Assembly: GCA_964036045.1 (NCBI GenBank)
Contig: OZ038383.1
Span: 12,168,430-12,232,429 of the forward strand
DNA from: Eutreptiella sp. 'Long Island Sound 2002'
Lineage: Eukaryota; Euglenozoa; Euglenophyceae; Eutreptiales; Eutreptiaceae
Reading direction: 5' to 3'
Length of the DNA stretch: 64,000 nucleotides
The position numbers and the translations under genes are program-made. The notes under the pieces were generated by a model, which was not told the origin of the DNA, did no database searches, and saw only the letters and a list, made by a program, of their open reading frames with translations. This document shows, piece after piece, positions 36,278 to 47,200 of the stretch (position 1 is the first letter of the stretch; each line of letters begins with the position of its first letter).

Positions 36278-36877
36278 TTAATTCATCATGGTGATATCTT
36301 TGTCAATTAGCATCTGTACGGCGACCAGCTCAATGGAGGGGTGACGCATGTCTGACTTTGTGGCCCTGCTTGACAAAAAAGTCCCGCAGGGGCTCTGCAG
36401 CACACAGTCGGCCCCACACACCTCCCTCACGAAATAGTCACCCATCATCCGCAAGGCACGGGCCTTGTAGAAAGTGGTCTTGACGGTGTCATGCTTGACC
36501 AGATTATTCAGCATACTCTTCAGCATATCTGAGGACCGAAAGTGGGGGCATACTGAACCTTGTGCTGTCGTTGCTCCCTCGAAAAGGCAGAAAGTACAGG
36601 AGGCTTGCCCTGTCTGTTCACGTTTCTCAGCCCGCTGGCCATAAGAACGATACTGGTCGTCACCATCTGCAACCTCCACAGGCAAGAGCACAGCACTGAC
36701 TCCACAAGGTGTGCTTGCCATTGGTCTGACCTCAAAGGATGGAGGGTGGGGGTGGCTGGCTGCTTCCACAATATCAAAACGAGGCAACAGTGAAGCACAC
36801 GTTGTGCAGTTGAAATCTTGCGGTAAAATTACCATGAAAGATGCTTCAACTTTGTGCTTCCTTTCAACAGACAACAT
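36278..36877 (-). CDS. hypothetical protein with CxxC...CxH motif, possibly a transposon remnant
   Basis: An open frame of 199 codons on the minus strand. The first ~85 residues look non-specific. From about residue 90 the composition becomes coding-like: SCTFCLFEGATT then VCPHF gives a C-x2-C-x12-C-x-H arrangement that could bind zinc. It is followed by LKSMLNNLVKHDTVKTTFYK and MMGDYFVREVCGADC. I do not recognise the family and no start codon is favoured. It may be an internal exon or a mobile-element fragment. Confidence 0.35.
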   Translation of the reverse strand: MLSVERKHKVEASFMVILPQDFNCTTCASLLPRFDIVEAASHPHPPSFEVRPMASTPCGVSAVLLPVEVADGDDQYRSYGQRAEKREQTGQASCTFCLFEGATTAQGSVCPHFRSSDMLKSMLNNLVKHDTVKTTFYKARALRMMGDYFVREVCGADCVLQSPCGTFLSSRATKSDMRHPSIELVAVQMLIDKDITMMN

Positions 36878-38684
36878 GGGGAGGGAGCTGCAACCTCACA
36901 GCTGTTGTGCATGAGCCCTGTGGAACACGTGCTGTTACTGGGTGTGTCATTAGCAGCATTCTGACGGCCATTGGTGGGAGGTGCATCAGGTCAATGCACA
37001 GCGCAACAGAGTGACTGGGAACGAAAGATAATCTCTCAGGGACGCCCCGCAGTGCGCCTTTGGAATAAGTCAGCCGGTGGAATGGGTCTGTAATTCATTT
37101 GCACATTATGTACGGATGCATTGCTACTCTAGCTGTTTACATGGTGCATGGCACGGGGGGCTCCCTCTATGGGATTGGGGTCATGGGATCTCCTTTTGTG
37201 TTCGGCTTGGACTTTGCCCCTTGAACCTTCCGCTTCTGATGCACCGTCCAAAAAGGACAAAATTCCCCATCATATCATCAGTTCAGCATGCAGATCCAGG
37301 GTGTTCCAAATGGCCTTTTCCAGAGCTTTCCGAACGAACCTCGCATCCCTCCCCCTACAAGACACTCAGTGGGCACCAACAAGGCGACAGTGTCGCCAAC
37401 CCTGAAAAAAGCTCCGTATTGGCCATTCCCTGGGTCCCTGTGTGAGATCTCTTCCGGTCTATGGATGACCACAACAAAAGCTGCCACAGGCTCACTCTCT
37501 CGCTGTATCCATCCGCACGCCCCTTCCCATCCAAACTCCCCTGCTTCCCTGTACCCCAGCCCAACCCCACCCCCAACCCCAACCTGCAGCCCAACACAGA
37601 ACCCAAAACCAAGCAGGAAGCGTGCCGGTCATTCAAACTATGCTTGGAAGCAGCTGCAGCACTGGCACGCAAAGCCACACGCAAAGTCACACCCGACGCA
37701 GTCCATGGCTGGCGATTCCATTTGTAATGCCGCAGCTTCATGGGCCTATAATGACCCTTTGGCTTGGGCCAGTGCAGACATAGTGCTGTCACTCGGAACA
37801 TGCTTCTGCAAGGTGACCAAACAAGCAGACACGGCACTTGTGCAGGACATAAGACAACCAAGGGGAGCTACCAAGGGGAGGCTGAGGCCACAGGTGGGGG
37901 TCACCCACAAGGATATCACGAGAAGGCAGCATGTTCAACTACAAGAACATTTTCAGGGGGATTGATGGTTGTTTCTCATTGACTGAATGCCCCCTCCATA
38001 GGCGCTGTCAGCCTTTAGTCCAAAGTTTGACATCGCTGGAAATTTGGGCTGACCGGTGGCACCTCCCAAGGACTGTGATGCATCTATCCTGCCAGCCAGA
38101 CATTTCTAATCTGCCTTGAAAACCTTCTTGAGTGAATAGAGGGATGTGGGGTGTTTTATCACCTCAGGAGGAAGCTTGGGTGTTCTGTCACCGGAGAGTT
38201 CTGTACGCATGTCCTAGGGGGCTTTCCCACTTTGCCAAATTGTCTCATAAGTTGCAGAATGCATGTACCACCGAGTGTGGAAGGACCCTCTGGAAGACGT
38301 GAGCTTGTTTGATGAAGCCATTCCCTATCTAAGGGCTTGAAGAACTGGTTCACTTGGGGGAGGGGGGGCACGTAACTGCCCACATTTTTTTTGTCTCGCA
38401 CCCTCAGGCGGGGGGGTGGGGGGCTATGCACTCACCCAGAAAGAAGCATTACTGCCAGCCATCATTGGGTTGGCCACTAATTGGTTAGGACCGCCACTTT
38501 GCTCCAGTCGCCCTCGCCAAACAACCTTCATCATTCGTCATGCACTGTCCATAACACACCTCTCATTAGCAGTTCTGCTGACTTGTTCCTTGAACGCTGG
38601 TTTTCCCCTTACTCCTTCCTCTCTCAGCTACTGATGCTTTCTCTACACTGATTACAACAATTGTGAACCTGCTCCTACAAAGGC

Positions 38685-38687
<3 letters not shown>
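36878..38687. other. region without a supportable gene
   Basis: Overlapping frames on both strands (for example 37288-37965 plus, 37355-37861 minus) show no domain or clear coding bias. I see nothing else that can be supported here. Confidence 0.4.

Positions 38688-38768
<81 letters not shown>
38688..38768 (+). repeat. (TC)40 microsatellite
   Basis: An uninterrupted 81-bp CT/TC tract, the longest dinucleotide repeat in the window and a polypurine-polypyrimidine tract able to form triplex DNA. Confidence 0.95.
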
Positions 38769-38775
<7 letters not shown>

Positions 38776-39044
38776 ATCTTCATCATTTTGTAGTATCACA
38801 ATGGTCACCACCATTGTTGCCATGTATTTGGTGTACATAGGGGTTGGTGCCAGTGCCAGAATGCTCTCACTCATGTCAAGGTATGATAGAAAATTTGAGA
38901 ATGCAATTGTGTCTAGCTGAGGTTCAAGAATGCACTTGGTGCTTGGTCTCCTTGGTACGAGCAGCAGATCACGGCTACAAGGCCATTTCTAGCAGCTTTT
39001 TGGGAAGATATCCCAACCCTCCAACTGGGTTCTGTTGGCTGTGC

Positions 39045-39780
39045 TCACACACAACCATCCCTATACCTCCTGCAAACGCAGGCAGTCCAGTAAACTGATG
39101 ACCTGCCTGCTAACTGACGGTTCCCATTGCTCACGATGTAGTCGTAGACAGTCGCCTATGACTGACTGAAGGGACTTCCTGGCTGAGGCTGGCCCATGAG
39201 GGTGGGTGGGATAGATGAGCTATAGTGGGGCATGGCATATTGATGTGAGCATTCTAGACTCGAAGAAAATAGAGTGGAACAATCATAGAGGGGTGAACAG
39301 GACAAAACGGCCGTTCAGTCTTTATTTCCCTCTGCTACTCCCTCGCACACACTCTAGGCAGAACCCTCGTTTCCTGCAGGGTCTCCAATTTTGCTTGCTG
39401 TGATCATGCGTTGCCATCCCTGTACCTCTCTACAAATGCAAGCAGGTCAAATAAACTATCTGTCTGCTGACTGAGCTCTTCTGTTCCCATTGGTTGCAGT
39501 TTGGTGAGTGATACAAGCTACAGTATGCAGTTGAGCAGTGTATTGCCTGCATACATCCAAACTGTGGCTACCATTGCCGCCGGAGTGCCCATGGATGATG
39601 GTGCTGTGGCCGAGGCACATGCACATTACTGAAGTCCGGCACGTTGATGTGGGTGATAAAGACTCATAGAAGGCAGAGTCTGACAATCATAGAGGGGGAC
39701 ACAGCCATGCAGCCTTTATTCCCCTCTTTTGCCCACTCACACATCCTCTTGGCGGACCCTAATTCCCTAAGGGAACTCTA
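39045..39780 (+). repeat. diverged tandem duplication, about 360-400-bp unit
   Basis: Two successive copies share CCATCCCT(A/G)TACCTC (39053 and 39413), TTCCCATTG (39121 and 39484), CAATCATAGAGGGG (39279 and 39682) and CTTTATT followed by CCCCTCT-like bases (39315 and 39712). The spacing drifts from 360 to about 400 bp because of indels. Nothing identifies it as coding. Confidence 0.65.
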
Positions 39781-39904
39781 GACCCAAACCATCACCTAAG
39801 AGTCACTGAGAAGTGCGCATAACATGGAACAATAGTGACAGAAGTAAGTACACATGAAGACCACATCTATCAGGATGAGGAAAGCGTAGCTCGATTGTGG
39901 AAAT

Positions 39905-40045
39905 AAGCGTAAGTCGCTGTTATATTTTTTTTTGTAGTAAGTCGCGTAACTTTTTTTTTGGTGTAAGTCGCGTTTTTTTTTCGACGGAAATTTTTTTTTG
40001 GTGTAAGTCGCGTAAACTTTTTTTTTTCTGGCGTAAGTCGTGTAT
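39905..40045 (+). repeat. T-tract minisatellite with GTAAGTCGCG core
   Basis: Five copies of (G)TAAGTCG(C/T)G near 39910, 39937, 39963, 40004 and 40033 alternate with runs of 8-10 T. It resembles in style the T-tract minisatellite at 32636-32760. The long minus-strand frame over it is Lys-rich low complexity and is not called. Confidence 0.6.
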
Positions 40046-40329
40046 GGCAAAAAAAAAAAGGCCCCTTTTCCAAAAAAAAAAAAAGAGGGGGGGGGGGAGC
40101 GGGGAAACACAAGAACCACCCAACAACCGCCATTGCTACCGGAGGAGGTGAAGCATATAGCCCCCACGGACATGTTGGGTACCTCCGGCATGGGTAAAGC
40201 AATGGAGCCGTGGCGTGAAGGGTGGTTTTTACACTTTGGCCTTTGGCAAGCGGCATCAAAATGACTATATTGCTGCCGGCGCCACCGGCTACAAAGGTCA
40301 AGCCAGCGATACCACCTGAGTCCAGTCAC

Positions 40330-41262
40330 CTCGGGCCAACTACACTCTTTGCATGCAACCATAATGGCGTGGGGCCAACCACAAGAAGTCGGCAAACACA
40401 CGCTTGTAGATCAAATCAGACTTTGTGTCTGATGCCTTCGGCTTGGCACGTGGATTCGTGTTCCGCGCACAAGCGTTACGGATGTCCTTCGCAAGCAACG
40501 CTTCCAGCTCTCAAATAAAGCGTTTGTCGCTCACCAACCAACCCTCTGCGCCTTTTGGGTACGCCTCGGGCACCTTGAAAAGCTTCCCACGGATGAACAC
40601 GTATGGACGGGCATCATTAGTTGTGGGGGGGTTAGAAGAGGAAGTGGACTGCGGGGTCTGTGGAGGGGCCTTAACATTGCCCTTCACTGACTTCCCATCT
40701 TAGGGCACGCCCTCGGAGTTGGAGGACGGGAAGGCAGGGAATTCTCCAACTTTTGGCTCCGAGGAGGAGGCAGCAATGTTGCCCTCGGGTTCCGAAAGAG
40801 GATCCTCTTCATCCAAAAGGAGTGGGGAAGTAGATGGGGGTGGGGACTCACGGTTGGAGGCTGGGGCAGGAGAAGATTCCCCAGGCTTCCAGCAAGTCAC
40901 CTCCTCCTCCCACCCATTCTCCGGGATGGTGCCGGGGACTCGGACGGAGCGATCTGCATTGATGATGCGCACTGCTTCCTTGATGAATCCTTTCAGCAAA
41001 GGTGTAACAACGACATCGTCCAGGCTTCCCCTTTGGTTGGCCACCTCATCACAAAGATGCAGCGATTGATAGCCACATGACCAACCATCCTCTTGAAAAC
41101 CCAAAGCCCGAGCATGTGCGGCAACACCCTTTGACTAGAGGCGTCTCAACATTGGCCGGACCAAAGAATTACCACGAAGTGGCCCCCAAATGTGGACTTT
41201 GAAGGCCCATACTGGGACTTTGCAGTCGATGGCACAAAGAAACGAATGAAGCCCTTCATGAT
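40330..41262 (-). pseudogene. C48/Ulp1-like cysteine peptidase, decayed and 5'-truncated copy 2
   Basis: One minus-strand frame runs from the satellite edge and starts DHEGLHSFLCAID with the catalytic His at 41246-41248. It continues through HIWGPLRG, where the aligned acidic residue is lost, then an in-frame TAG. Next is ALGFQEDGWSCGYQSLHL with the oxyanion Gln (41093-41095) and catalytic Cys (41075-41077), then DEVANQRGSLDDV and TPLLKGF. A Ser/Pro/Glu-rich linker follows, then a TAA, then ARPYVFIRGKLFKVPEAYP, then a TGA, then SDTKSDLIYKRVFADFLW. Motif order matches copy 1 (31239-32275), including the C-terminal extension, but this copy has stops rather than frameshifts. The N-terminal half, present in copy 1, is replaced at a GATC (41260-41263) by the 48-bp satellite. 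It is non-functional and probably a mobile-element remnant. Confidence 0.78.
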
Positions 41263-44200
41263 CTAACCCAACTCAAGGGGCCACGCAACAAAGCGTGGAT
41301 TGCGAGTCCCTAACACCAACTCAAGGGGCCACGCAACAAAGCGTGGATTGCGAGTCCCTAACCCCAACTCAAGGGGCCACACAACAAAATGTGGATTGCG
41401 AGTCCCTAACCCCAACTCGAGGGGCCACGCAACAAAGCGTGGATTGCGAGTCCCTAATCCCAACTCAAGGGGCCACGCAACAAAGCTTGGATTGAGAGTC
41501 CCTAACCCCAACTCAAGGGGCCACGCAACAAAGCGTGGATTGAGAGTCCCTAACCCCAACTCAAGGGGCCACGCAACAAAGCGTGGATTGAGAGTCCCTA
41601 ACCCCAACTCAAGGGGCCACGCAACAAAGCGTGGATTGAGAGTCCCTAACCCCAACTCAAGGGGCCACGCAACAAAGCGTGGATTGAGAGTCCCTAACCC
41701 CAACTCAAGGGGCCACACAACAAAGCGTGGATTGAGAGTCCCTAACCCCAACTCAAGGGGCCACGCAACAAAGCATGGATTGCGAGTCCCTAACCCCAAC
41801 TCAAGGGGCCACGCAACAAAGCGTGGATTGAGAGTCCCTAACCCCAACTCAAGGGGCCACGCAACAAAGCGTGGATTGCGAGTCCCTAACCCCAACTCAA
41901 GGGGCCACGCAACAAAGCGTGGATTGAGAGTCCCTAACCCCAACTCAAGGGGCCACGCAACAAAGCATGGATTGCGAGTCCCTAACCCCAACTCAAGGAG
42001 CCACGCAACAAAGCGTGGATTGAGAGTCCCTAACCCCAACTCAAGGGGCCACGCAACAAAGCGTGGATTGCGAGTCCCTAACCCCAACTCGAGGAGCCAC
42101 GCAACAAAGCGTGGATTGAGAGTCCCTAACCCCAACTCAAGGGGCCACGCAACAAAGCGTGGATTGCGAGTCCCTAACCCCAACTCCAGGGGCCACGCAA
42201 CAAAGCATGGATTGAGAGTCCCTAACCCCAACTCGAGGGGCCACACAACAAAGCGTGGATTGCGAGTCCCTAACCCCAACTCAAGGGGCCACACAACAAA
42301 GCGTGGATTGAGAGTCCCTAACCCCAACTCAAGGGGCCACGCAACAAAGCATGGATTGCGAGTCCCTAACCCCAACTCAAGGGGCCACGCAACAAAGCAT
42401 GGATTGCGAGTCCCTAACCCCAACTCAAGGGGCCACGCAACAAAGCGTGGATTGAGAGTCCCTAACCCCAACTCAAGGGGCCACGCAACAAAGCATGGAT
42501 TGCGAGTCCCTAACCCCAACTCGAGGAGCCACGCAACAAAGCGTGGATTGAGAGTCCCTAACCCCAACTCAAGGGGCCACGCAACAAAGCTTGGATTGCG
42601 AGTCCCTAACCCCAACTCAAGGGGCCACGCAACAAAACTTGGATTGCGAGTCCCTAACCCCAACTCGAGGAGCCACGCAACAAAGCGTGGATTGCGAGTC
42701 CCTAACCCCAACTCAAGGGGCCACGCAACAAAGCTTGGATTGCGAGTCCCTAACCCAAACTCGGGGAGCCACGCAACAAAGCGTGGATTGAGGGTCCCTA
42801 ACCCCAACTCAAGGGGCCACGCAACAAAGCGTGGATTGCGAGTCCCTAACCCCAACTCAAGGGGCCACGCAACAAAGCATGGATTGAGAGTCCCTAACCC
42901 CAACTCAAGGGGCCACGGAACAAAGCGTGGATTGCGAGTCCCTAACCCCAACTCAAGGGGCCACGCAACAAAGCGTGGATTGCGAGTCCCTAACCCCAAC
43001 TCAAGGGGCCACGCAACAAAGCGTGGATTGAGAGTCCCTAACCCCAACTCAAGGGGCCACGCAACAAAGCATGGATTGCGAGTCCCTAACCCCAACTCAA
43101 GGAGCCACGCAACAAAGCGTGGATTGAGAGTCCCTAACCCCAACTCAAGGGGCCACGCAACAAAGCTTGGATTGCGAGTCCCTAACCCCAACTCGAGGAG
43201 CCACGCAACAAAGCGTGGATTGAGAGTCCCTAACCCCAACTCAAGGGGCCACGCAACAAAGCGTGGATTGCGAGTCCCTAACCCCAACTCAAGGGGCCAC
43301 GCAACAAAGCATGGATTGAGAGTCCCTAACCCCAACTCAAGGGGCCACGCAACAAAGCGTGGATTGCGAGTCCCCAACCCCAACTCGAGGGGCCACGCAA
43401 CAAAGCGTGGATTGAGAGTCCCTAACCCCAACTCAAGGGGCCACGCAACAAAGCATGGATTGCGAGTCCCTAACCCCAACTCAAGGGGCCACGCAACAAA
43501 GCGTGGATTGAGAGTCCCTAACCCCAACTCAAGGGGCCACGCAACAAAGCGTGGATTGAGAGTCCCTAACCCCAACTCAAGGGGCCACGCAACAAAGCGT
43601 GGATTGAGAGTCCCTAACCCCAACTCAAGGGGCCACGCAACAAAGCGTGCATTGCGAGTCCCTAACCCCAACTCAAGGGGCCACGCAACAAAGCGTGGAT
43701 TGCGAGTCCCTAACCCCAACTCAAGGGGCCACGCAACAAAGCGTGGATTGAGAGTCCCTAACCCCAACTCAAGGGGCCACGCAACAAAGCGTGGATTGAG
43801 AGTCCCTAACCCCAACTCAAGGGGCCACGCAACAAAGCATGGATTGAGAGTCCCTAACCCCAACTCAAGGGGCCACGCAACAAAGCGTGCATTGCGAGTC
43901 CCTAACCCCAACTCAAGGGGCCACGCAACAAAGCGTGGATTGCGAGTCCCTAACCCCAACTCGAGGGGCCACGCAACAAAGCGTGGATTGCGAGTCCCTA
44001 ACCCCAACTCAAGGGGCCAATCAACAAAGCGTGGATTGCGAGTCCCTAACCCCAACTCAAGGGGCCACGCAACAAAGCATGGATTGCGAGTCCCTAACCG
44101 CAACTCAAGGGGCCACACAACAAAGCGTGGATTGAGAGTCCCTAACCCCAACTCAAGGGGCCACGCAACAAAGCGTGGATTGAGAGTCCCTAACCCCAAC

Positions 44201-47200
44201 TCAAGGGGCCACGCAACAAAGCATGGATTGCGAGTCCCTAACCCCAACTCAAGGGGCCACGCAACAAAGCATGGATTGCGAGTCCCTAACCCCAACTCAA
44301 GGGGCCACGCAACAAAGCATGGATTGCGAGTCCCTAACTGCAACTCAAGGGGCCACACAACAAAGCGTGGATTGAGAGTCCCTAACCCCAACTCAAGGGG
44401 CCACGCAACAAAGCGTGGATTGAGAGTCCCTAACCCCAACTCAAGGGGCCACGCAACAAAGCGTGGATTGAGAGTCCCTAAACCCAACTCAAGGGGCCAC
44501 GCAACAAAGCGTGCATTGCGAGTCCCTAACCCCAACTCAAGGGGCCACGCAACAAAGCGTGGATTGCGAGTCCCTAACCCGAACTCGAGGGGCCACGCAA
44601 CAAAGCGTGGATTGCGAGTCCCTAACCCCAACTCAAGGGGCCAATCAACAAAGCGTGGATTGCGAGTCCCTAACCCCAACTCAAGGGGCCACGCAACAAA
44701 GCATGGATTGCGAGTCCCTAACCGCAACTCAAGGGGCCACACAACAAAGCGTGGATTGAGAGTCCCTAACCCCAACTCAAGGGGCCACGCAACAAAGCGT
44801 GGATTGAGAGTCCCTAACCCCAACTCAAGGGGCCACGCAACAAAGCATGGATTGCGAGTCCCTAACCCCAACTCAAGGGGCCACGCAACAAAGCATGGAT
44901 TGCGAGTCCCTAACCCCAACTCAAGGGGCCACGCAACAAAGCATGGATTGCGAGTCCCTAACCGCAACTCAAGGGGCCACACAACAAAGCGTGGATTGAG
45001 AGTCCCTAACCCCAACTCAAGGGGCCACGCAACAAAGCGTGGATTGCGAGTCCCTAACCCCAACTCAAGGGGCCACGCAACAAAGCGTGGATTGAGAGTC
45101 CCTAACCCCAACTCAAGGGGCCACGCAACAAAGCATGGATTGCGAGTCCCTAACCCCAACTCAAGGAGCCACGCAACAAAGCGTGGATTGAGAGTCCCTA
45201 ACCCCAACTCAAGGGGCCACGCAACAAAGCTTGGATTGCGAGTCCCTAACCCCAACTCGAGGAGCCACGCAACAAAGCGTGGATTGAGAGTCCCTAACCC
45301 CAACTCAAGGGGCCACGCAACAAAGCGTGGATTGCGAGTCCCTAACCCCAACTCAAGGGGCCACGCAACAAAGCATGGATTGAGAGTCCCTAACCCCAAC
45401 TCAAGGGGCCACGCAACAAAGCGTGGATTGCGAGTCCCCAACCCCAACTCGAGGGGCCACGCAACAAAGCGTGGATTGAGAGTCCCTAACCCCAACTCAA
45501 GGGGCCACGCAACAAAGCATGGATTGCGAGTCCCTAACCCCAACTCAAGGGGCCACGCAACAAAGCGTGGATTGAGAGTCCCTAACCCCAACTCAAGGGG
45601 CCACGCAACAAAGCGTGGATTGAGAGTCCCTAACCCCAACTCAAGGGGCCACGCAACAAAGCGTGGATTGAGAGTCCCTAACCCCAACTCAAGGGGCCAC
45701 GCAACAAAGCGTGCATTGCGAGTCCCTAACCCCAACTCAAGGGGCCACGCAACAAAGCGTGGATTGCGAGTCCCTAACCCCAACTCAAGGGGCCACGCAA
45801 CAAAGCGTGGATTGAGAGTCCCTAACCCCAACTCAAGGGGCCACGCAACAAAGCGTGGATTGAGAGTCCCTAACCCCAACTCAAGGGGCCACGCAACAAA
45901 GCATGGATTGAGAGTCCCTAACCCCAACTCAAGGGGCCACGCAACAAAGCGTGCATTGCGAGTCCCTAACCCCAACTCAAGGGGCCACGCAACAAAGCGT
46001 GGATTGCGAGTCCCTAACCCCAACTCGAGGGGCCACGCAACAAAGCGTGGATTGCGAGTCCCTAACCCCAACTCAAGGGGCCAATCAACAAAGCGTGGAT
46101 TGCGAGTCCCTAACCCCAACTCAAGGGGCCACGCAACAAAGCATGGATTGCGAGTCCCTGACCGCAACTCAAGGGGCCACACAACAAAGCGTGGATTGAG
46201 AGTCCCTAACCCCAACTCAAGGGGCCACGCAACAAAGCGTGGATTGAGAGTCCCTAACCCCAACTCAAGGGGCCACGCAACAAAGCATGGATTGCGAGTC
46301 CCTAACCCAAACTCAAGGGGCCACGCAACAAAGCATGGATTGCGAGTCCCTAACCCCAACTCAAGGGGCCACGCAACAAAGCATGGATTGCGAGTCCCTA
46401 ACCGCAACTCAAGGGGCCACACAACAAAGCGTGGATTGAGAGTCCCTAACCCCAACTCAAGGGGCCACGCAACAAAGCGTGGATTGAGAGTCCCTAACCC
46501 CAACTCAAGGGGCCACGCAACAAAGCTTGGATTGCGAGTCCCTAACCCCAACTCAAGGGGCCACGCAACAAAACTTGGATTGCGAGTCCCTAACCCCAAC
46601 TCGAGGAGCCACGCAACAAAGCGTGGATTGCGAGTCCCTAACCCCAACTCAAGGGGCCACGCAACAAAGCTTGGATTGCGAGTCCCTAACCCAAACTCGG
46701 GGAGCCACGCAACAAAGCGTGGATTGAGGGTCCCTAACCCCAACTCAAGGGGCCACGCAACAAAGCGTGGATTGCGAGTCCCTAACCCCAACTCAAGGGG
46801 CCACGCAACAAAGCATGGATTGAGAGTCCCTAACCCCAACTCAAGGGGCCACGGAACAAAGCGTGGATTGCGAGTCCCTAACCCCAACTCAAGGGGCCAC
46901 GCAACAAAGCGTGGATTGCGAGTCCCTAACCCCAACTCAAGGGGCCACGCAACAAAGCGTGGATTGAGAGTCCCTAACCCCAACTCAAGGGGCCACGCAA
47001 CAAAGCATGGATTGCGAGTCCCTAACCCCAACTCAAGGAGCCACGCAACAAAGCGTGGATTGAGAGTCCCTAACCCCAACTCAAGGGGCCACGCAACAAA
47101 GCTTGGATTGCGAGTCCCTAACCCCAACTCGAGGAGCCACGCAACAAAGCGTGGATTGAGAGTCCCTAACCCCAACTCAAGGGGCCACGCAACAAAGCGT

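Noticed and set aside
39796-40401. 201-codon minus-strand frame rich in Lys
   Set aside because: The Lys runs are translations of the T-tract minisatellite, and the rest antisenses or overlaps the C48 pseudogene's tail.
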